A DNA stretch of 34,196 nt from Desulfobacteraceae bacterium (GCA_030620375.1 JAUXEW010000002.1:1-34196); one strand, 5' to 3'. Numbered from the stretch's first letter, positions 8,294-18,202 are shown. Made by a program: numbers and translations. The notes: a model not told the origin generated them from the letters alone.

Positions 8294-9862
8294 ATGAAAA
8301 TTAGTCGAGTTGCAGAAATGAGACAGCTGGATAAAACCGCCATTGAACAATTCGGTATCACGGATGAATTGTTAATGGAAAACGCAGGCCTGGCAACTGG
8401 CGCGGTCATATTAAATGAATTTGGCATTAATAATAAAAGATTTGTTGTTTTTTGCGGCATCGGCAATAACGGCGGAGACGGGTTCGTCATCGCCCGAAAG
8501 ATCCACTCAAACGGTGGATATCCGAAAGTCTTTATTTTAGGGGATCGGCAAAAATTTAAAGGGCCTGCCAAATTAAACCTTGACATCATTGCACGCCTGC
8601 CCATCGATATTCGTGAGATTGACTCGGTTGAATCCTTAAAATCAGACCTGTATCATTGCGATGCCGTAGTGGATGCCATGTTGGGTACGGGTCTAATTCG
8701 CAATATCGAAGGCTTTTATCATGATGTCATAGCGCTTATTAATTCAACCGATAAGACCGTATTTTCAGTGGACATTCCATCCGGGGTTCACGGAGATTCC
8801 GGAAAAATCATGGGAATCGCCGTGAAAGCGGATTATACCGTTACCTTCGGTCTCCCTAAAATTGGCAACATGCTCTATCCTGGATATGAACAGTGTGGGA
8901 AACTGTTTGTAACACACATATCCTTTCCCCCGTCCATGTATGAGGACATTAAGATAGAGCTTAATATGCATATCGACATCCCGCCAAGAAACCAATGCTT
9001 TCATAAAGGTGACTTCGGCAATCTCTTGTGCATCGCAGGGGCAGTCGGATATTATGGGGCGCCTTATTTTTCCGCGTTATCCTTTTTAAAAGCCGGAGGA
9101 GGATATAGCCGACTGGCATCCCCTTTGTCTATCACCCCGTTTATAGCCGGCAAAGGCAGTGAAATTGTATTTATTCCGCAAGAAGAAACAGATTCAGGGA
9201 GTATCAGTTTAAAAAACAAGGAATCGTTGATAGCACTTTCAGACAGGATGGATATGGTGATCTTAGGGCCCGGGCTGTCTTTGAATGAAGAAACTCAGGC
9301 ACTGGCCAGAGAATTGGCTCATGCCATCGACAAGCCGCTTTTGATCGACGGAGATGGGATTACAGCTCTTTGTAATGATCTGCAAATCATTAAACAGCGA
9401 TCCGCCCAGACTATTCTAACGCCGCATCTGGGTGAAATGTCCAGAATAACCCAGGTAGCCGTCAGCGAAATCGAGAAGAATAAAATCGGTCTGCTGCAGC
9501 AAACCGCCAAGAATTTAAATGCCTATATTGTCCTAAAAGGACCCCATTCATTAATCGGGTGTCCGGATGAAAAGATTTTTATCAACATGAGCGGGAATTG
9601 CGGAATGGCCTCGGCCGGATCCGGAGATGTCCTTGCCGGAACGATAGCCGCCATGTACACGCAGGGACTGACCATTAAAGATGCCATAAGAAAAGGCGTG
9701 TTTATACACGGACTTTCCGGAGATCTTGCCGCGATGGATAAAGGAGAAGACGGTATCACCGCTCAGGATATTTTAGACTATCTCCCTTTTAGCGTAAAGG
9801 CGGATCGAAGCGGTTTAAACAAAACCCTTCAAACTCGATACGTTGGTGCACATATTGTCTAG
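8294..9862 (+). CDS. nnr: Bifunctional NAD(P)H-hydrate epimerase / ADP-dependent NAD(P)H-hydrate dehydratase
   Basis: 522 residues repairing damaged NADH/NADPH hydrates. The N-terminal YjeF_N epimerase domain (about 1-215) has GNNGGDG (57-63), the VDAMLGTG segment and DIPSGVHGDSG. The C-terminal ribokinase-fold dehydratase (about 235-510) has TPHLGEMSRI (376-385), KGPHSLIG and the catalytic/nucleotide motif AGSGDVLAG (441-449). Both halves appear intact and the length is normal for the fused enzyme. GGGGAG precedes the ATG. The gene follows a CBS-ACT protein on the same strand. The 188-base gap afterwards holds no gene. Confidence 0.95.
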   Translation: MKISRVAEMRQLDKTAIEQFGITDELLMENAGLATGAVILNEFGINNKRFVVFCGIGNNGGDGFVIARKIHSNGGYPKVFILGDRQKFKGPAKLNLDIIARLPIDIREIDSVESLKSDLYHCDAVVDAMLGTGLIRNIEGFYHDVIALINSTDKTVFSVDIPSGVHGDSGKIMGIAVKADYTVTFGLPKIGNMLYPGYEQCGKLFVTHISFPPSMYEDIKIELNMHIDIPPRNQCFHKGDFGNLLCIAGAVGYYGAPYFSALSFLKAGGGYSRLASPLSITPFIAGKGSEIVFIPQEETDSGSISLKNKESLIALSDRMDMVILGPGLSLNEETQALARELAHAIDKPLLIDGDGITALCNDLQIIKQRSAQTILTPHLGEMSRITQVAVSEIEKNKIGLLQQTAKNLNAYIVLKGPHSLIGCPDEKIFINMSGNCGMASAGSGDVLAGTIAAMYTQGLTIKDAIRKGVFIHGLSGDLAAMDKGEDGITAQDILDYLPFSVKADRSGLNKTLQTRYVGAHIV

Positions 9863-10050
9863 ACGTGGTTTGACGCTCCCTGCACCAAGCTGAAGGGTAT
9901 CTTCCTGTTTTTTAAGTTGGCTCTCTAACCCCGCTGTAAGCTAAGGGGAATACGTTCGCAATGGCGGTTCAAAACATCATCTAAAAACTCACAAGGCGCC
10001 CAACATGATGGGTAAAATTTTTAAATAATGGCCCCCAGGGACGCGATACC

Positions 10051-13000
10051 ATGAAAAATAAATTGAATGGCACGGATCAGAACCAGAATGTCTTGGGAAT
10101 ATGCCTTGGTGCATCTACCATATCCATGGTCCATCTTAACATAAACGGAAAGAATCAAAACAATCCGAAGGACCAGCCGCATGTCGTAAAAAACTGGAGT
10201 TATTCTCACGAGGGAAATCCAAAAAAAACGCTAATCAATGCGTTAAATCAACTAGACCTAAATTCTTTTAACAAGATTGTAGCCACCGGCCGAAGATTCC
10301 GTCATTTTGTTAACTTTACTTCCATTCCGGAACCTGAAGCCGTCGAATACGCTTACCGATTCGTCAAGCCGCCTGATGTTTCATGCCCGGCTATTGTTTC
10401 TGCAGGAGGTGAAACGTTTATGGTTTATGTCCTAAATCGGCAGGGCAGAATTTCGAATGTCATAACCGGAAACAAGTGCGCATCCGGTACCGGTGAATTT
10501 TTTCTTCAGCAGCTAAAAAGGATGAATGTTTCTCTTAAAGAAGCCGCTCAATGGGCTGTTGATGAATCCCCCTATCATGTCTCCGGTCGATGCAGTGTTT
10601 TCTGCAAGTCCGATTGTACGCACGCTACAAACATAGGTATACCCAGGGCAAGGGTTACCGCCGGCCTGTGCCGGATGATGGCGAACAAAATTCTTGAACT
10701 TTTAAAAAAGATTCAACATAAAAATGTCATGGTCACGGGCGGGACGACCTTAAACCAAATGATGATAGAGACCTTAAAACGGAAGATTCCCGGGCTCATT
10801 ATCCCCAAAGAATCTCCTTATTTTGAGGCGTTGGGAGCCGCTTTATGGGGGGCTGAACATGACACCACAGACCATAATGAGGCGTCATCATTGTTTAATT
10901 CCGATGCCGGTTCGTTTGATACGCTTTCCCCCCTGATGGATTATCAGGAAATGGTGGAATTTAAAACCATCGAAAAAGGAACCATAACGCCTCACGATGT
11001 ATGCACCTTGGGTCTGGACGTCGGGTCCACCACTACAAAGGCGATTTTGCTGAGAAATAGCGATAATGCCATATTGGCATCTGTTTATCTTAGGACAAAT
11101 GGGGATCCCGTGGGCGCTTCGCGTCAATGCTACGGAGCGTTACTGGACCAGATTCAAAAACAGGTAGACCCGGGCGACATCCATATCGTCGGGTTAGGGG
11201 TGTGTGGGTCCGGCCGGCAAATTGCCGGATTACATGCGCTAACGAATGGCGTTATCAATGAGATCATCGCCCATGCGGCCGCAGCCGTATATTTTGACCC
11301 TAAAGTGGATACGATTCTTGAAATCGGAGGTCAGGACGCTAAATACACCTATATCGTCAACAGCGTGCCCGCGGATTATGCCATGAATGAGGCCTGTTCC
11401 GCCGGAACCGGTTCTTTTTTGGAAGAATCAGCGCTGGAGACCCTGGGCGTTAAAATGGAAGATATTGCCGCTATTGCCCTTACCGGTAAAAACCCGCCGA
11501 ATTTCAATGATCAGTGTGCGGCCTTTATCGCTTCAGACATCAAAAATGCCATTCATGAGGGGATCCGGCATGAAGATATAGTTGCCGGCCTGGTCTATTC
11601 CATCTGTATGAATTACTCAAACCGTGTCAAGGGCAACCGGTCAGTGGGAGAAAAGCTCTTCATGCAGGGCGGGGTTTGTTATAACCGCGCGATTCCCATG
11701 GCTATGGCAGCGTTAATCGGCAAGCCGATCATCGTTCCGCCGGAGCCCGGGTTGATGGGTGCCTTCGGCGTTGCACTGGAAGTAAAGAAAAGAGTCGAAC
11801 TCGGTTTGATGGGGGAAAAATTTTTTGACTTAAATGAATTGCTCAACCGAGAGGTAAGGTACAGAAAATCTTTTATATGCAAGGGAGGCAAAGAAAAATG
11901 TGACCGCCGCTGCGAAATTGCCATGATAGAAATTAAGGGGAAAAAATACCCATTCGGCGGTGCTTGTAACCGGTATTATAACCTAAGACAAAATATTAAG
12001 TTTGATGTCGAAAACCTCGACCTGGTCCGGATACGGCAACACTTGATATTTAAAAAATATGGGGCCGAGTTTTCAGAAAAAGCAAACCAGAAAAAACGTG
12101 GCAGAATTGGGGTAAATAGAAGCTTTATGGTAAATACGTATTATCCCCTTTATTCCCATTTTTTTGCCGAATTAGGCTTTGAACTCGTTATACCGAACCA
12201 TCCGTCTCAAAAAGGTATTGACCAAAGATCTTCAGCCTTTTGCTACCCCGGTGAACTGGCCCATGGATTCTTTTATAACCTTCTTCAAAGCAAAGAACCT
12301 TTGGATTATATCTTTTTACCTTATTTTAAAGCCGTTCCCACGCTAATCCAAAATTTCAGTTCACAGGTTTGCCCGTTTATTCAAGGCGAAACCTTTTATC
12401 TTCGAACTACTTTTAAAAAAGAAATCGAGGCGCTTGAGCAAAGAGGAACAAAATTATTCACACCCCTGCTGGATCTGACCCAAGGCGATCATACCGCAAG
12501 AAAACCTCTGGTTGACATGGCCATTCAGATGGGCGCAAGTTCTTTAGACGCTCATGCAGCGTTTGAAAAGGCTCTGGAAAAGCAAAACCAATGCATGGTC
12601 GAAATGAAAACCATTGGCAAAAAAGCGCTTTTTTCACTTACAGCACATCCGGATAAAGTGGCCGTTGTTTTGTTTGGCCGCTCATACAGCGGATTTGTGG
12701 AAGAAGCCCATAAGGGTATCCCGCATAAGCTGGCCTCAAGAGGCATTTTGGTTATGCCGTATGATTTTCTAGACTTTGAAGCAGAAGAATCCAAACGCCA
12801 CATGTACTGGGGCATAGGCCAGCGATTAATAAAGGCCGCCCGGCTGGTCAAAAACCATCCTCAGTTGTTCGGCACTTATATTACTAATTTTTCCTGTGGA
12901 CCGGATTCTTTCCTCGTTGGCTATTTCCGGGATATTATGGGCCAAAAACCCTCGTTAACCCTTGAGTTGGACAGTCATACGGCAGACGCCGGATTGGAAA

Positions 13001-14436
13001 CCCGCATCGAAGCATTTCTCGATATCGTTAATGCTTACCGGAAAATTGTGAGTCAAAAAAAGGTTGTTACAAAGACGGTCCGCTATTCGCCGGCCAAAAT
13101 GTTTATGGACAACGGCATCCCGAAAATAAAAACATCCTCCGGCAAAATATTGCCTGTCAATGATCCCCGTATAACGATACTCCTTCCCTCCATGGGTTGT
13201 GCCAGCACGGAATCATTGACAGCGGCACTTCGCGGTACAGGATATCACGCCATTGCTCACCCTCCGGCTGACGAAGCCATTCTTAAACTGGGGAGAGCCA
13301 ATACCTCCTGTAAAGAATGTCTACCCTTAATTTTAACGACCGGTATTCTTTTAAATTATATTCAAAACAAAAGAAAAGACGATGAAATACTGCTATACTT
13401 TTTACCGACGACTTCCGGGCCCTGTCGTTTCGGCCAGTATGCCATCTTTATGGAAGATTTAATTAATCGTTTCAAAATTCCGGATGTCGCCTTTTTTTCA
13501 CTGACATCTGAAAACACCTATGCGGGATTGGGGAGCAAATTTGAAAGAAAGGCCTGGTGGGCGGTTATTTTATCCGATGTAATGGAAGATATACGGTCTA
13601 TGCTGCTGGCCAATGCAAAAGATCCGGAAATGGCTATGGACATATTTAATAAAGCCTGGCGTCAGATCCTCACCGAACTAGAAATCGGGAATTTCTCCCG
13701 TCTCCGGCACCGGTTAAAAGAGACTTCCGGGCAACTCGGGTTGATTCCCTTACAGCGCCCTGTTGAAGAAGTTCCGGTCATTGCCTTGATCGGAGAAATA
13801 TTCGTTCGACGAGACGGCATATCTCGGCAGTATATAACGGAACGACTGGCCGAAAACGGTTTTGCAACCCGCTGTTCTCCAATCGCCGAATGGCTCTATT
13901 ATTTAGATTATCTCGCCGTAAGAGGGCTGGTCAATGATGAGATACCGTTGCTAAAAAAACTGGGTATCTTTATTAAGAACCGGTTCAAAATCGGATACGA
14001 ATCACGATTAAAATCCGTACTGTCCCGGTCACACCTTGTCCATGGTGAACCCGTCGATATCAGAACCATATTAAAAAATGGAACCAAGTATATTTCCATA
14101 AATCTGGGTGGAGAAGCCATCCTGACGGTGGGAAGCGCTCTGGCGGAAGTGGCCACCCATGCTTGCGGCGTTATCTCTATTGGACCCTTTGGATGTATGC
14201 CGACCCGTCTTTCCGAGGCGATTTTAAATGAAACCATGACCCGTGAAGTGAAGCTTTCAACCGATCCGCACAATAAAACCCTTGCGAAACTATTGGCCGG
14301 CATGGATGATTTGCCGTTTTTATCCATCGAAAGTGACGGTTCTCCCTTTCCGCAATTGATTAATGCCAAACTGGAAACCTTTTACCTCCGGGCGGAACGG
14401 CTGCATCGGCGGATGCTTCGGGCAAATAGACATTAA
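10051..14436 (+). CDS. Large acyl-CoA dehydratase activase-related protein (BadF/BadG/BcrA/BcrD + DUF2229 + HgdB-like)
   Basis: 1461 residues. Two ASKHA ATPase halves of the BadF/BcrA family come first. Half one (about 14-270) has a degenerate phosphate loop (CLGASTIS) but keeps GGETF and C143 in KCASGTG. Half two (about 318-600) is canonical: GLDVGSTTTK (321-330), GGQDAK (426-431) and C449 in ACSAGTGSFLEE, the [4Fe-4S] cysteine context of activases. The remaining 860 residues match the DUF2229/HgdB-like extension, with cysteines in KCDRRC and TSCKEC. Activases use ATP to drive an electron into 2-hydroxyacyl-CoA dehydratases or benzoyl-CoA reductases. No such catalytic subunit is in the window, so the target is unknown. 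The ribosome site is weak (AGGGA). Confidence 0.9.
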   Translation: MKNKLNGTDQNQNVLGICLGASTISMVHLNINGKNQNNPKDQPHVVKNWSYSHEGNPKKTLINALNQLDLNSFNKIVATGRRFRHFVNFTSIPEPEAVEYAYRFVKPPDVSCPAIVSAGGETFMVYVLNRQGRISNVITGNKCASGTGEFFLQQLKRMNVSLKEAAQWAVDESPYHVSGRCSVFCKSDCTHATNIGIPRARVTAGLCRMMANKILELLKKIQHKNVMVTGGTTLNQMMIETLKRKIPGLIIPKESPYFEALGAALWGAEHDTTDHNEASSLFNSDAGSFDTLSPLMDYQEMVEFKTIEKGTITPHDVCTLGLDVGSTTTKAILLRNSDNAILASVYLRTNGDPVGASRQCYGALLDQIQKQVDPGDIHIVGLGVCGSGRQIAGLHALTNGVINEIIAHAAAAVYFDPKVDTILEIGGQDAKYTYIVNSVPADYAMNEACSAGTGSFLEESALETLGVKMEDIAAIALTGKNPPNFNDQCAAFIASDIKNAIHEGIRHEDIVAGLVYSICMNYSNRVKGNRSVGEKLFMQGGVCYNRAIPMAMAALIGKPIIVPPEPGLMGAFGVALEVKKRVELGLMGEKFFDLNELLNREVRYRKSFICKGGKEKCDRRCEIAMIEIKGKKYPFGGACNRYYNLRQNIKFDVENLDLVRIRQHLIFKKYGAEFSEKANQKKRGRIGVNRSFMVNTYYPLYSHFFAELGFELVIPNHPSQKGIDQRSSAFCYPGELAHGFFYNLLQSKEPLDYIFLPYFKAVPTLIQNFSSQVCPFIQGETFYLRTTFKKEIEALEQRGTKLFTPLLDLTQGDHTARKPLVDMAIQMGASSLDAHAAFEKALEKQNQCMVEMKTIGKKALFSLTAHPDKVAVVLFGRSYSGFVEEAHKGIPHKLASRGILVMPYDFLDFEAEESKRHMYWGIGQRLIKAARLVKNHPQLFGTYITNFSCGPDSFLVGYFRDIMGQKPSLTLELDSHTADAGLETRIEAFLDIVNAYRKIVSQKKVVTKTVRYSPAKMFMDNGIPKIKTSSGKILPVNDPRITILLPSMGCASTESLTAALRGTGYHAIAHPPADEAILKLGRANTSCKECLPLILTTGILLNYIQNKRKDDEILLYFLPTTSGPCRFGQYAIFMEDLINRFKIPDVAFFSLTSENTYAGLGSKFERKAWWAVILSDVMEDIRSMLLANAKDPEMAMDIFNKAWRQILTELEIGNFSRLRHRLKETSGQLGLIPLQRPVEEVPVIALIGEIFVRRDGISRQYITERLAENGFATRCSPIAEWLYYLDYLAVRGLVNDEIPLLKKLGIFIKNRFKIGYESRLKSVLSRSHLVHGEPVDIRTILKNGTKYISINLGGEAILTVGSALAEVATHACGVISIGPFGCMPTRLSEAILNETMTREVKLSTDPHNKTLAKLLAGMDDLPFLSIESDGSPFPQLINAKLETFYLRAERLHRRMLRANRH

Positions 14437-14502
14437 ATTTTAGCACCCTAATATTACGGCAAGCATCTGTATTTGAGGGCTCGGGGAGTTTCAATATTCG
14501 CC

Positions 14503-15159
14503 ATGAAATATAAAGCCATAATTTTTGATTTGGACGGAACGCTGCTCGACACGCTCAATGATATCGGCAGCTCTGTAAACCGAGTTTTAGCCGGAAAAGG
14601 GTTTCACCCCCACCCGCCGGAAAAGTACCGCGATTTTATCGGGGATGGATCCAAAATGCTGGTTACCCGGGCAATTCCTAAAGCGCACCGAAATGAGAAC
14701 CTGATTAAAACCTGTCTTGAAGCATTTTTTAAAGATTACAATCAAAACTGGGATAATGTAACCCAGCTTTACGAAGGCATTCCGGAACTATTGGACGAAT
14801 TGACTCAACGCGGATTGAAATTGGCAGTTTTATCGAATAAGCGTCATGATTTGACTAAAAAATGTGTGGTTAAATTCTTTTCCAAATGGCATTTTGACGT
14901 GATGCTGGGCTTACGGGAATCTGTTCCCCGCAAACCTCACCCGGCGGGAGCTTTAGAAATCGCAACCCGATTATCTCTTCCCGCCAAAAAAATTATCTAT
15001 GCCGGAGATTCAGGCACGGATATGGAAACCGCCCTGGCTGCGGGTATGTTTCCGGTAGGCGTTTTATGGGGATTTCGTCCCGAAAAAGAGTTGAAAGCAG
15101 GTGGCGCAAGAGCCCTGGTCGATCATCCGTTGAGCTTGTTAAATCTCTTGGGCGCCTAA
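14503..15159 (+). CDS. HAD-superfamily phosphatase, phosphoglycolate phosphatase-like
   Basis: 218 residues with all four HAD motifs: nucleophile D9/D11 in FDLDGTLLDT, SNK in the second motif, the KPHP lysine, and YAGDSGTDMETA. A helical cap lies between motifs I and II. Overall it is closest to Gph-type phosphatases, which clear 2-phosphoglycolate, but HAD substrates are hard to predict. The ATG at 14503 is chosen because it begins the family's MKYKAIIFDLDG start. A TTG at 14473 would add ten unlikely residues. It lies 66 bases after the activase and could share its transcript. Confidence 0.88.
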   Translation: MKYKAIIFDLDGTLLDTLNDIGSSVNRVLAGKGFHPHPPEKYRDFIGDGSKMLVTRAIPKAHRNENLIKTCLEAFFKDYNQNWDNVTQLYEGIPELLDELTQRGLKLAVLSNKRHDLTKKCVVKFFSKWHFDVMLGLRESVPRKPHPAGALEIATRLSLPAKKIIYAGDSGTDMETALAAGMFPVGVLWGFRPEKELKAGGARALVDHPLSLLNLLGA

Positions 15160-15299
15160 AAGCAAGCCGTTACCGCTTCCCTGTTTTTAAAAAAAGACTG
15201 CTATATTTTTAATCATGTACGGTTTGTGATATATGTCTTTATATGCAATAAAAATTATTCGCCACATCACCCATCATCTGTAAATTGGGGAAATAAGCG

Positions 15300-17051
15300 A
15301 TGTTTGGTTGGACCGGAAAAGTATTGCGGATCGATCTTTCTTCCCGCCGGTATTACGCGGAATCACCGGATTCGGAAATTTATCAGAAATATATCGGTGG
15401 CAAGGGATTGGCCGGTTTTTACCTAAAGGATTTTGTTGCCCGCGAGTGGGATCATCCTGAAATGCCGCTAATTTTTTTTACCGGCCCGCTGGTCGCCACC
15501 CCTGCGCCGACTTCCGGCCGGATGACCGTCATGTCCCGTTCTCCGCTTACCGGCACCATCGGAGATGCGTCCGTTGGCGGCCGTTTCGGCAGCGAGCTTA
15601 AAAAGGCCGGTTGGGACGGGATAATTTTAACGGGGAAAAGTGATGCTTTAACCGGAATACAAATTACCGACGACCGGGTCGCCTTTTCTGATGCAATAGA
15701 TCTTAAAGGATATCCCCTTTCGCGATTCAATAAACAGCTTAAAAAAAAAGGCGCCTTTGCGGCAGTGGGACCGGCTGCTGAAAGTCGGGTGAAATTCGCC
15801 AACATTATGTTTGACGGACATTACGCCGCCGGCAGAAACGGACTCGGCCTTGTCTTTTCGGCAAAAAATCTAAAATACATCACCATTATGGGGACCGGCA
15901 CGCCTGCCATTTTTAACCGGGATGCTTTGAAAAAATCAAGGGAGGATATTCTCCGGCTTGCGGCCGCATCTCCGGTGCTAATGGGCGAACTGGGCATCAC
16001 TCATTTTGGCACCGCTGCCATTTACGATTTAACCGGCAGCCGCCGGATGATGCCCACCGAGAACTTTAAGCACACTTATTTTGAAGCGGCCAAACGATGC
16101 AATGCCCACGCCTACCACCTGCGCTATCACCCTAAAAAAAGCGGGTGCACCGGCTGCCATATTCTTTGTAAAAAAATCGGCCGAAACGGGGACGTCTTGC
16201 CGGAGTTCGAAACCATGAATCACTTCAGCGCCCTGTTGAATAACGATGATATCTCCACAGTTGTAGAGGCCAATCAAATCTGCAACGATATGGGAATGGA
16301 TACCATTTCAGCCGGTGCAACCCTTGCCTGCTATGCTGAATTAACGGGTAAAAACCTGTCAACAAAGCATATCGTATCACTGTTAATGGATATGGCGCTG
16401 GCTCGCGGAATTGGTAAAGCGCTCGGGCAGGGTTCGTTTGAATATGCAACGGCTTACGGCACACCCGAAGCTTCCATGACGGTAAAAAAACTGGAACTGC
16501 CGGCATACGATCCCAGAGGGGCATACGGCATGGCCTTAGGATATGCCGTTTCCACCCGCGGCGGGTGTCATCTGCGCGCATATCCCATCGGCAATGAAGT
16601 ATTAAGAAAACCGGTTCCCACAGATCGGTTTACCTTCAGCGGCAAAGCCCGTATCGTAAAGATCGCAGAGGATGTTAATGCGGTGGTGGACTCATTGACG
16701 GCATGTAAATTTATTTTTTTTGGCGCAACACTGGAAGAATATTCAAAAGCGTATGCTGCCGTTACCGGTATCGAGTCGTCCGGACAGGATCTGTTAAAAA
16801 TTGGGGAACGGATTTACTATAATGAGCGAATCATGAACAGCCGGAATGGATTTACAAAAGAAGATGACGATCTTCCGAAACGGTTTTTTGACGAATCCGG
16901 TTCAAGTGGCAATCAGATCAACATACCACCCATTATTCGTAAAGATTTTCTTCAGGCACGTGAAAACTATTATACCATACGGGGATTGGACCAAAACGGC
17001 GCCCCGACCCCCCAAAAAACAGAAGAACTGGGGCTTTCATGGAACGGTTAA
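15300..17051 (+). CDS. Aldehyde ferredoxin oxidoreductase (AOR)-family tungstopterin enzyme
   Basis: 583 residues, the usual family length. Family marks are the N-terminal GWTGKVLRIDLS and GGKGLAG, TGPLVATPAPTSGRM, the GGRFGSELKKAGWDGI pterin region, the cofactor segment DPRGAYGMALGYAVSTRGG, and [4Fe-4S] ligands C283, C286, C290 (CTGCHILC) with C469. The family oxidises aldehydes, or reduces carboxylates, with ferredoxin as electron partner using a bis-pterin tungsten centre in the cytoplasm. The substrate cannot be read from sequence. GGGGAAATAAGCG precedes the ATG. The aldolase-like gene starts 13 bases inside the 3' end, implying coupled translation and a common pathway. The 140-base gap before it is AT-rich without a gene. 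Confidence 0.93.
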   Translation: MFGWTGKVLRIDLSSRRYYAESPDSEIYQKYIGGKGLAGFYLKDFVAREWDHPEMPLIFFTGPLVATPAPTSGRMTVMSRSPLTGTIGDASVGGRFGSELKKAGWDGIILTGKSDALTGIQITDDRVAFSDAIDLKGYPLSRFNKQLKKKGAFAAVGPAAESRVKFANIMFDGHYAAGRNGLGLVFSAKNLKYITIMGTGTPAIFNRDALKKSREDILRLAAASPVLMGELGITHFGTAAIYDLTGSRRMMPTENFKHTYFEAAKRCNAHAYHLRYHPKKSGCTGCHILCKKIGRNGDVLPEFETMNHFSALLNNDDISTVVEANQICNDMGMDTISAGATLACYAELTGKNLSTKHIVSLLMDMALARGIGKALGQGSFEYATAYGTPEASMTVKKLELPAYDPRGAYGMALGYAVSTRGGCHLRAYPIGNEVLRKPVPTDRFTFSGKARIVKIAEDVNAVVDSLTACKFIFFGATLEEYSKAYAAVTGIESSGQDLLKIGERIYYNERIMNSRNGFTKEDDDLPKRFFDESGSSGNQINIPPIIRKDFLQARENYYTIRGLDQNGAPTPQKTEELGLSWNG

Positions 17052-18202
17052 TATACCGATACGAAAAAAAAATGATCGAACAAAAACTGGTTTTACCCGG
17101 TGACCCGGTCCTGGCGGAACTGGATACTGAAATCGTATGGAACCGGCAGCATCCGTCAATACCGGTTCTGGAACCAATATTTTCCAAGCTGAATATCAAT
17201 TCACTCCTTTTTTCACCACCGGCTGAGCCTTACCGATCCATTATCGATCATCTTGCCGAATGCACCTCGGATGTCATTACCCTTAAAGACAATGAAACCC
17301 GAACTTTTCTGCATGATATTCCGGTTATTCATACGTTTTCACCCGGGCCTATTATCAATCGGCTGAAGCAAAGAAAATGCGTTGTTATCCCCGGCCATGG
17401 AATTGTAACTTGCGGCACCGTCAGCCCGGAGCAAACCTATGTTAATTTTTCATCTGTTCTGTTTTCCTGTTTTGTAAAATATTTTGCCGACTATTTAACC
17501 GACGCCATTCTTGGCAACCTAAGCCGCGAGCAAAGAGACACGTTCGATCGCGTCAATTCGTATCTAAAACCGTTTCCGGAAGTTGATGTCCATTTGAAAA
17601 AAGGACCGTTTTCTTCTGAAGATGCGGTTTACGGCGCGATCAGCGAAGCAGGAAAACCGATTGTCAATTACGGGTTTGTTGATTCGGTGATGGGAAATAT
17701 TTCCTATCGATATCAGAATACGCTTTATATCAGCCAAACCGGAAGCTTTTTAGACGAACTGGAGAGTTGTATCGATCCCTGCCCCATAGACAATTCATCC
17801 TGCACCGGCATTACGGCCTCATCCGAACTTCCCACGCATTTGGAGATCGTCAGGAATTCTGCTTATAGCGCCATTGTTCACGGCCACCCGAAATTCGCTG
17901 TTATTATGTCAATGATCTGCGAAAAAGAGCAGAATTGCGCCTTTAACGGCATGTGCCATGTCAAATGCCCGGAAAGCCGTTATGTCCGAAACATACCGAT
18001 CGTCACCGGTGAAAGCGGAACCGGTCCGCGGGCCATATGTAATACCGTGCCCCCGGCCGTGATCGATCACCAGGCGGCCATTGTTTACGGCCATGGGGTG
18101 TTTACGGCGGGAGAGGATGACTTTAACGATCCCTTTTACAGGTTATGTTCCATCGAAAAGATGTGCCGGGAAGAATACTTTAGCGGCATATCACACAGCT
18201 AA
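17039..18202 (+). CDS. Class II aldolase/adducin-family protein with cysteine cluster
   Basis: 387 residues. The C-terminal half (about 195-385) is a class II aldolase fold: VMGNISYR (218-224), SQTG, E269, the metal-binding pair H281-G-H283 and H352 in VYGHGVF. Known relatives cleave or epimerise sugar phosphates using a divalent metal. The N-terminal half has a second, partial match (VVIPGHGIVTCGTVSPEQ, 115-132), suggesting a duplicated or remnant domain. Between the HGH pair and the last histidine lies C294, C300, C306, C310-P, not typical of the family. It overlaps the AOR gene by 13 bases, so it may supply or consume that enzyme's aldehyde. No exact reaction can be assigned. Confidence 0.8.
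   Translation: MERLIYRYEKKMIEQKLVLPGDPVLAELDTEIVWNRQHPSIPVLEPIFSKLNINSLLFSPPAEPYRSIIDHLAECTSDVITLKDNETRTFLHDIPVIHTFSPGPIINRLKQRKCVVIPGHGIVTCGTVSPEQTYVNFSSVLFSCFVKYFADYLTDAILGNLSREQRDTFDRVNSYLKPFPEVDVHLKKGPFSSEDAVYGAISEAGKPIVNYGFVDSVMGNISYRYQNTLYISQTGSFLDELESCIDPCPIDNSSCTGITASSELPTHLEIVRNSAYSAIVHGHPKFAVIMSMICEKEQNCAFNGMCHVKCPESRYVRNIPIVTGESGTGPRAICNTVPPAVIDHQAAIVYGHGVFTAGEDDFNDPFYRLCSIEKMCREEYFSGISHS

Noticed and set aside
13908..14369. 153-codon antisense frame in the activase gene
   Set aside because: Shadow of a conserved coding region on the other strand.
14473..14502. Upstream TTG start for the HAD phosphatase
   Set aside because: The ten extra residues are not family-like; the ATG at 14503 starts the usual N-terminus.
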